From the NCBI GenBank assembly GCA_018992685.1, contig JACVGT010000021.1, forward strand, positions 62,001 to 126,000: DNA of 64,000 nucleotides. The letters are read 5' to 3'. Within the stretch, counting starts at the first letter, position 1. Every line of letters starts with the position of its first letter. The position numbers and the translations under genes were made by a program. Source of the stretch: Theionarchaea archaeon (GTDB lineage Archaea; Methanobacteriota_B; Thermococci; Methanofastidiosales; SZ-28-30). Under the pieces are notes generated by a model. The model did not search any database and was not told the origin of the DNA. It saw only the letters and a list, made by a program, of their open reading frames with translations. Below are positions 58,433 through 64,000 of this stretch, piece after piece.

Positions 58433-59616
58433 TACACATATTGCTGATTTTGAGCGGTATTTCTCTCTTGTTGTTCTACTCTTCATACTATTGCCTAGTT
58501 CTGCTTGAATCCAGAAAGAATAAAACAAAAAGGCCATTTGAAACGAGTGTATCCATTATTATCCCAACGTATAATGAGGAAAAAACTATAGAGCAAAAGC
58601 TCCAGAATGTAGGAAGTCAAGACTACACCGGCAAGATGGAAATTCTCGTTGTCGACAGTTCTACAGACGGGACGCTGGAGACAGTCAAGCACTGCGCAGG
58701 AACGGATCCGTGCATACGCGTCCTACATGAAGAAACCAGAAGAGGAAAAGCATTTGCGCTTAATCAGGCATTCCCCGTCTGTTCTGGCGAAATCATTGTT
58801 ATAACTGATGCAGATGCGATCTGGGCACGTGATACTTTGAAGGAGGCCATTATGAATTTCTCAGATCCGGAAGTGGGGGCAGTCACAGGGAGGCAGATCC
58901 TTTTGAATCCAACACAAACGCGTGCAACAGAAACTGAGCGTGTCTACAGAAAATTCTATGAGATTCTGAGGATTGCGGAGAGCAACATAGATTCAACTCC
59001 CATATTCCATGGCGAACTGGCTTGCTATAGGAGGGATCTCCTGGAAAAAGTCACTGAAAATAGCATGGCAGACGATTCAGAGCTGGCTCTATCTGTTCGG
59101 AAAAAAGGAGCTAGAAGTATCTATGATCCAAAATCAGTGTTCTTTGAGTACGCACCTCCCACATGGAGGTCTAGATACATTCAAAAAGTCAGAAGGGGTC
59201 AGGGGTTACAGCAGCTCTTCTGTCGGAACTGGAGAATCCTTTTCAATTCCACCTACGGTAGGTTCGGCCTCGTGGTGTATCCAGCGGAGTTTTTTATGCA
59301 TGTTGTGTCTCCTAATCTAGTGTTGCTTTTTGTGATAACACTATTATGGACAGCGATCAAGAATTTCCTGGGCTATTTTCTGGTTCTTGCACTTGGTCTT
59401 ACCCTCCTGTACTTGATAAGTGGAAAAACTCTTGAGACTTTTGCCACTTTTTTTCAATCACAATTCATCCTTATAATTTCTCTGATTCGTTTGATCTCAG
59501 GACATTCTCAGCATGTGTGGCCCCAAGTGGAGGAGATTAGAGACCTGTGGGAAATCGAGATGTTCGAATCGAATGGCACTCATGAAGAACAAGGGGTCAA
59601 TAGGCATCATGAATAA
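58429..59616 (+). CDS. Membrane glycosyltransferase family 2
   Basis: 395 residues: one N-terminal helix, a GT-A domain (SIIIPTYNEEKTIEQKL, VVDSSTDGT, ITDADAIW, ADDSELALSVRKKG) and C-terminal helices after QKVRRGQGLQQL, the place of the QxxRW-type motif. The layout matches processive or membrane-bound GT2 enzymes that build polysaccharide chains. ATGA overlap with the previous gene. Confidence 0.87.
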   Translation: MIHILLILSGISLLLFYSSYYCLVLLESRKNKTKRPFETSVSIIIPTYNEEKTIEQKLQNVGSQDYTGKMEILVVDSSTDGTLETVKHCAGTDPCIRVLHEETRRGKAFALNQAFPVCSGEIIVITDADAIWARDTLKEAIMNFSDPEVGAVTGRQILLNPTQTRATETERVYRKFYEILRIAESNIDSTPIFHGELACYRRDLLEKVTENSMADDSELALSVRKKGARSIYDPKSVFFEYAPPTWRSRYIQKVRRGQGLQQLFCRNWRILFNSTYGRFGLVVYPAEFFMHVVSPNLVLLFVITLLWTAIKNFLGYFLVLALGLTLLYLISGKTLETFATFFQSQFILIISLIRLISGHSQHVWPQVEEIRDLWEIEMFESNGTHEEQGVNRHHE

Positions 59617-59661
59617 TAAATCCTATAAGTGAAAACTGCGTGTAGGAGGCGGAGAGTCTGA

Positions 59662-60582
59662 ATGGAAAAGATATTGGTGACAGGTGGGGCTGGCTTCATT
59701 GGCAGCCACCTCGTTGATCATTTGGTGAGCTGTGGAGAGGTTGTGGTCATTGACAACTTCGAAACAGGGAAAATATCCAACTTGAAACAGGTTAGAGACA
59801 GAATACGTCTGGTGAAGGGTGACATCAGAGATAGTAATCTCTTAAAAAGGGTTATTGTAGATATTGATACTGTATTTCATTTTGCAGCTAGTGCGTCTGT
59901 GCCCCTTTCTTTTCATGATCCACGAATTGATCTAGAAACAAATGCGCTTGGCACTCTCAACCTGTTGCAGGCTGCAGCCGAATCTGATGTTGAAAGGATT
60001 ATTTATGCTTCCTCTGCAGCAGTCTATGGCGAGCCTCAATATCTTCCTGTGGATGAGGATCATCCAGTCTCTCCGATTTCACCGTACGGCATGACGAAGT
60101 ATCTGGGTGAGCGATACGGCATGATATTCAGAGAACGTTATGGAATTTCCTTTTCATCTGCACGCATCTTCAATGTTTACGGACCGCGGCAGGCCAATAA
60201 CGTAGTGCACGATTTGCTGTCAAAGCTCAGTAAGAATCCTCGAACTCTCGAGGTTTTGGGAACGGGTGAGCAAGTAAGAGATTTCTCTCATATAGCAGAT
60301 ATAATTGACGCACTTCTTCTCATCGCGAAAAGAGGGGATGGGACATACAATGTTGCAAGTGGAAATGCAATTACTGTTAGAGAACTGGCACAAATGCTTG
60401 TTGGGCTAATATTTCCATCTGTAGATATATCGTATACAGGATCATCATGGGAAGGAGATGTTAGTCGTTTGTCGGCAGACATTGCACGATTGTCAGAGCT
60501 TGGATTCATTCCTCGAGTCCCTCTGGAAGAGGGCCTTAGCCACACAGTGCAGTGGTTCTTCACAAGGAGAAGAGAGGTATGA
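59662..60582 (+). CDS. NAD-dependent nucleotide-sugar epimerase (UDP-glucose 4-epimerase-like)
   Basis: 306 residues, extended short-chain dehydrogenase. NAD site GGAGFIGSH at the start; catalytic YxxxK is YGMTK with upstream SSAAVYGEP; C-terminal substrate region FNVYGPRQ and DFSHIADI. Supplies a sugar nucleotide for the glycan locus. GGAGG-type SD upstream (AGGAGGCGG). Its stop overlaps the start of the next gene. Confidence 0.9.
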   Translation: MEKILVTGGAGFIGSHLVDHLVSCGEVVVIDNFETGKISNLKQVRDRIRLVKGDIRDSNLLKRVIVDIDTVFHFAASASVPLSFHDPRIDLETNALGTLNLLQAAAESDVERIIYASSAAVYGEPQYLPVDEDHPVSPISPYGMTKYLGERYGMIFRERYGISFSSARIFNVYGPRQANNVVHDLLSKLSKNPRTLEVLGTGEQVRDFSHIADIIDALLLIAKRGDGTYNVASGNAITVRELAQMLVGLIFPSVDISYTGSSWEGDVSRLSADIARLSELGFIPRVPLEEGLSHTVQWFFTRRREV

Positions 60583-61634
60583 GAATAATTCAGATAACTC
60601 CCAGGTACCTGCCATTCTATGGCGGAGTCGAAATTCATGTAAAATACATTTCAGAGTGGCTTGCAAGGATGCATGAAGTGGTAGTTCTTACCTGTGACCC
60701 TGTGGGTGGTCTTCCAAGGGAGGAAATCATCAATGGCGTTTTCGTCAGAAGATTTCGGGGATTTGCTCCAGGGGAGGCGTACTATTTCTCTCCGGAAATG
60801 GCACTAGAAATAAAACGAGCACATCCTGATATTCTTCACGCTCACAACTATCATGCGTTTCCTTTCTTCGCCTCAGCATTGGGAACCTCAAAACTTGTAG
60901 TCACGCCTCACTATCACGGAAGGGGTCACACTTGGCTGCGGAATATTCTGCTGGGCGGATTTCGTCCAATAGGAAAAGTAGTTTTTGGAAAGGCAGACAA
61001 GATATTATATCTGTCGTCGCACGAAAGGAGGCTACTCAAGGAGCATTTTGGAATAGGTGATAGTAAATTGTATTTTCTTCCGAATGGAGTAGACCCCAGT
61101 GAATTGAGGAATCCGAAAACGAAAACAAGAAAGCAGAATCAGAAAACCATTCTTTGCGTGAGTAGACTCCAGAAATATAAGGGAATCCATTATGCTATAC
61201 ATGCACTTTCCCATTTGGATTCCAGGTTTGAACTTGAAATAGTGGGAACCGGTCCATACAAGAAAGATCTGATCCGACTGGTTAAGGAAACCGGACTTGA
61301 AGAAAGAGTCACCTTCTATGAGAATTTGCCGCGAAAGCTCCTTCTCGAAAGATATGGTGAGGCGGATGTTTTCGTTCTTCTCTCTTCAGCAGAAAGTTAT
61401 GGAATATCTGTTGGAGAAGCCCTTGCGTCAGGAATACCATGTATAGTGGCAAATACTTCTGCCCTATCAGCGTGGGCTGACGGGAAGACCTGTTTTGGGA
61501 TTGATATTCCTCCGAATATTGAAAGGCTTGCAGGCTTGATAAGGGAGGTTTCAACTGCAATTTCTGAACCAGTTGAGTTGCCGACATGGCCAGAGATAGG
61601 CCAGAGATTGAATCAGATCTATCAGATGGAGTAA
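60579..61634 (+). CDS. Glycosyltransferase family 4
   Basis: 351 residues, GT-B fold. N-terminal ITPRYLPFYGGVEIHVKYIS is characteristic; the nucleotide-sugar domain contains ILCVSRLQKYKGIHYAI and the EX7E-type stretch SSAESYGISVGEALASGIPCI. ATG 60579 overlaps the epimerase stop; the frame is open to 60552. Adds sugars during glycan assembly. Confidence 0.9.
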   Translation: MRIIQITPRYLPFYGGVEIHVKYISEWLARMHEVVVLTCDPVGGLPREEIINGVFVRRFRGFAPGEAYYFSPEMALEIKRAHPDILHAHNYHAFPFFASALGTSKLVVTPHYHGRGHTWLRNILLGGFRPIGKVVFGKADKILYLSSHERRLLKEHFGIGDSKLYFLPNGVDPSELRNPKTKTRKQNQKTILCVSRLQKYKGIHYAIHALSHLDSRFELEIVGTGPYKKDLIRLVKETGLEERVTFYENLPRKLLLERYGEADVFVLLSSAESYGISVGEALASGIPCIVANTSALSAWADGKTCFGIDIPPNIERLAGLIREVSTAISEPVELPTWPEIGQRLNQIYQME

Positions 61635-61708
61635 TCCCTTTTTCTGGCCTTCGGGCGGAATCCTTGGATTTGGTGTTCGCCAGAACATCAAAGCAAGACT
61701 AGGTTAAA

Positions 61709-61717
61709 CTTTATATG
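61709..61717 (+). promoter_or_regulatory. TATA box of large membrane protein gene
   Basis: CTTTATATG centred about 27 bases before GTG 61740, supporting a leaderless GTG start rather than ATG 61715 in another frame. Confidence 0.5.
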
Positions 61718-61739
61718 ACTGATTATCTAACATTGACGG

Positions 61740-63533
61740 GTGTCCCCTTTGACAAGAAAGAGACTCTGCATTCTGATCTCCGCAGTTCTTGGAGAGGTTG
61801 GTCTTTTCTGGTTGGTGCTGGAAATATGGAATGGGGAATCATCCCTGGGGGCCTACATTCTGGGCTCAATCATCGTTTCAATGTCAATTTGCTATTTGAC
61901 TCTTGAATCTGAAGACTATAGAATTCCCACTTTTCTCGTCTTTATGGCATGTCTATACCTTACAAGTGCCTATTTTATGTATGTTGCCTTTGGTTCGCTC
62001 CCGCCTGGAGATGAAATGATTGAGTATGCAGCAATTGATATGTTTTCGGCTGAAAATCACCTTTTTGCCGTCAAATCATCGCCGGACACTCCGTGGTATT
62101 TTTCCTCCCCTGCCAACAGGCTCGCGTGGTACACATCATGGCCAGGAATCTATAGTTGCTCTGTTTCTCTGGTTGAGGTATCGGGAATCGATCCATACTA
62201 TGTGCCAATGATTCTACCTTTGTTCTTTACCATTGTGAAATTCATGATTGTGTATTCCCTTGCTGTCCACATAGGTAATGATTTGTCTTTGCATAAGAAT
62301 TTTATTCCCATTTTTGTTCTTATCTTTGCATTTTTGCCTGAATCCATCTATTTTAATTTCAAGTTTGTCAGGCAGAATATGGCCATTGTCTTATTCTTTT
62401 TCATCATATACTTGTCCTATAGAATTGCTACTTCTCGGACCAAATTGAGTCCTCTATCCTGGCTTTTCTGGCTTTTCTCGATAGTCCTTGTTATCACCCA
62501 TCATCTAACATCATTCATTTACATATCTTACTTGTTTTTTATTATTTTTTTCTCTGTGGTTTTCAAATACAAATACAGAATCGATTTGAAAATTAGGACG
62601 ATAATCCTGCCAATTTTCGCTATAATGTCTGTGGTGATTGTGGGTTTCTGGACGAACTTTTCTAGTCTGATTATGGGATCAATAGAGGCAGCACTCAATA
62701 ACATTCATTCATTTTCATTGTCTTTCATTACAAGCCATTGCTTCCCTCAGGTGCTCACACCGTTTTGGTCAATCATCCTCTTGAATATGAGAGACTTTCT
62801 TCTTTTGATTGGATGTTTAGCCGGATATGCTCTCCTCATTGTTTTTTTCCTCAGAATGGATAAAACTGGCAAAAAGGTACCAATTGTATCCTTTTTAGTG
62901 TTGTCAATTTCCTCCTTTGGGATTATTTTTCTCCTTCTTGTTCTTCTTAGAAGGGAACCCTTTCGGATGATAGCGATTTGCACACCCTTCCTCTCTCTGA
63001 CCTTTTCTTTCTTCATGCTCAAATTGAATGAGAGAAGAACATTCTCATTCGTTCTCATTTTCTTAATAGTTTTCTCGTCCTTCTTGGGATTTTGGGGGCA
63101 CCAATATGTGCCGCTACACATGTATTCAAGTCAAGTTCAGAAAGAAGAGGTCGAGGGCTTTATTATGTTCGATACGTCTAGAGTTGAAGCATTGAAGGGA
63201 TTTTTCGATCAGGATTACAGAATTTCAACAGAAGCTCAGATTCTCTCTGATGGAAGACAAATCTTTTTTGTCCTCGCCCCGCGCCATTATTCGAATGTAT
63301 ATAGTACGACTGCATTCACGCCATATTACACGTATGAACAGGCGTTCACTGAAAGCGAAAACATTATTATCGTCTGTTTCAATACGGCATTCTACTCCCA
63401 CTTCAACCCACATTGCGGAGCAGGAGATTTATACATTTCGTGGGAGAGAATATTCACTAGAGGGGAGGAGGGAGATAAGATATACGATAGTGGAATCCAG
63501 GTGTATGTGAACTCATCTGATCCAGAGATGTGA
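61740..63533 (+). CDS. Polytopic membrane protein, possible GT-C-type glycosyltransferase
   Basis: 597 residues with about 12 hydrophobic helices and a hydrophilic C-terminal domain of about 120 residues. After the third helix the loop carries PPGDEMIEY, an acidic motif placed where GT-C enzymes have catalytic acids. No firm family match. The C-terminal domain is probably extracellular. Codon use is more A/T-rich than most of the window. Its place in the glycan cluster suggests assembly or transfer of a lipid-linked sugar. Confidence 0.65.
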   Translation: MSPLTRKRLCILISAVLGEVGLFWLVLEIWNGESSLGAYILGSIIVSMSICYLTLESEDYRIPTFLVFMACLYLTSAYFMYVAFGSLPPGDEMIEYAAIDMFSAENHLFAVKSSPDTPWYFSSPANRLAWYTSWPGIYSCSVSLVEVSGIDPYYVPMILPLFFTIVKFMIVYSLAVHIGNDLSLHKNFIPIFVLIFAFLPESIYFNFKFVRQNMAIVLFFFIIYLSYRIATSRTKLSPLSWLFWLFSIVLVITHHLTSFIYISYLFFIIFFSVVFKYKYRIDLKIRTIILPIFAIMSVVIVGFWTNFSSLIMGSIEAALNNIHSFSLSFITSHCFPQVLTPFWSIILLNMRDFLLLIGCLAGYALLIVFFLRMDKTGKKVPIVSFLVLSISSFGIIFLLLVLLRREPFRMIAICTPFLSLTFSFFMLKLNERRTFSFVLIFLIVFSSFLGFWGHQYVPLHMYSSQVQKEEVEGFIMFDTSRVEALKGFFDQDYRISTEAQILSDGRQIFFVLAPRHYSNVYSTTAFTPYYTYEQAFTESENIIIVCFNTAFYSHFNPHCGAGDLYISWERIFTRGEEGDKIYDSGIQVYVNSSDPEM

Positions 63534-63537
63534 TTCT

Positions 63538-64000
63538 ATGACAAGATCCAAGAATGTAAACAACCGCCACAGAGTCATCATCGTGGGACTTGATGGAGCT
63601 TCCTGGGAGGCATTGAATCCCCTTATTCAAGAAGGTCTGGTTCCCACCATAGAGATGCTTTGCAGAGAAGGATGCAGTGGAGTCCTGCAAAGTACCATTC
63701 CTCCCATAACTCCTCCCGCCTGGACCTCTCTGGTTACGGGGGTGAATCCAGGAAAACATGGCATTTTTGACATGACAATCGTTGACACAGACTATCATCA
63801 GAAGCTTCCGAGTTCTTTTGACATTCAGGCTGACACTCTGTGGGACCTAATTGAAAATTCTGTAGTAATCGATTTCCCCGTATCATATCCCCCTAATGCG
63901 ATTTCTGGAGTTATGATTTCAGGAATGTTTACTCCGCACAGAGGCAAGGAATTCACTCATCCAAAGGCGCTGCGAGATGAAATCCTTCACACGATGCCAC
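63538..64000 (+). CDS. Type I phosphodiesterase/alkaline phosphatase superfamily protein (partial)
   Basis: Runs off the window after about 154 residues. The N-terminus has the metal-binding Asp in VIIVGLDGASW and the nucleophile region PPITPPAWTSLVTGVNPGKHGIFDM, with Thr in the nucleophile position, typical of nucleotide pyrophosphatase-like members. Starts five bases after the previous stop. Archaeal homologues often sit in surface-glycan clusters and may transfer or remove phospho-groups from glycans or lipids. Confidence 0.85.
   Translation, partial: MTRSKNVNNRHRVIIVGLDGASWEALNPLIQEGLVPTIEMLCREGCSGVLQSTIPPITPPAWTSLVTGVNPGKHGIFDMTIVDTDYHQKLPSSFDIQADTLWDLIENSVVIDFPVSYPPNAISGVMISGMFTPHRGKEFTHPKALRDEILHTMP

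Noticed and set aside
61715..61906. 63-codon frame starting at ATG before the large membrane protein
   Set aside because: Overlaps the conserved-looking membrane protein frame, whose GTG start has the better TATA spacing.

Overview
The window is archaeal chromosomal DNA. It carries Orc1/Cdc6, Rpo7 and Spt4 of the archaeal RNA polymerase machinery, a complete A/V-type ATPase operon, diphthine synthase, Nob1, archaeal-type NAD kinase and a UbiA prenyltransferase. First genes of transcription units mostly have a TATA box 24-30 bases before the start codon (leaderless), while downstream genes use Shine-Dalgarno (SD) sites. Gene content points to a euryarchaeal lineage. The secreted gingipain-like protease (family C25) is a trait reported for sediment Thermoplasmatota such as MBG-D, so a Thermoplasmatota relative is my best guess, but this is inference.

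Layout. 0.2-5.2 kb: isocitrate/isopropylmalate-type dehydrogenase, membrane pyrophosphatase, and the rpo7-spt4-dephospho-CoA kinase cluster. 5.9-10.3 kb: secreted C25 peptidase, then a probably transferred pair (serine hydrolase plus DUF998 membrane protein) next to tRNA-Arg(GCG). 10.7-17.8 kb: Nob1-NAD kinase, a metallo-beta-lactamase fold hydrolase, an S2P-type protease, an XPD-like helicase and a GlcD-like flavoprotein. 18.1-22.3 kb, minus strand: a compact operon of cyclic 2,3-diphosphoglycerate synthetase, 2-phosphoglycerate kinase, a CBS-pair protein and a tandem metallophosphoesterase. 22.3-22.8 kb: a convincing replication origin beside cdc6. 24.3-29.2 kb: a heat-shock operon (regulator, zinc-ribbon small Hsp, GrpE, DnaK, DnaJ) with a palindromic operator. 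29.3-33.8 kb: DphB, DUF357, HypF and a nucleoside phosphorylase. 34.1-42.5 kb: ATPase operon H-I-K-E-C-F-A-B-D, then a PhoU-like regulator. 43.6-47.2 kb, minus strand: an HdrC-HdrB-FrdB-FrdA operon resembling a split thiol:fumarate reductase. 47.4-51.9 kb: two peptidase-fold proteins, tRNA-Gly(CCC), a macro-domain protein and 3-hydroxyacyl-CoA dehydrogenase. 52.3-55.2 kb: a prenyl-synthase-like protein, UbiA and SpoIIM. 55.3-64.0 kb: a surface-glycan locus (three GT2 enzymes, sugar epimerase, GT4, large membrane protein, truncated alkaline-phosphatase-like gene).

Together the genes suggest a peptide-using anaerobe with ion-gradient energetics. The K subunit of the ATPase keeps the full Na+ ligand set and the pyrophosphatase is of the K+-dependent, Na+-pump-like type. 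The most unusual points are the origin, two genes that appear to start at ACG after good SD sites, the diphosphoglycerate operon with its half-dead tandem phosphoesterase, the Hdr/fumarate-reductase hybrid, and a tRNA-Gly with C instead of U at position 33.
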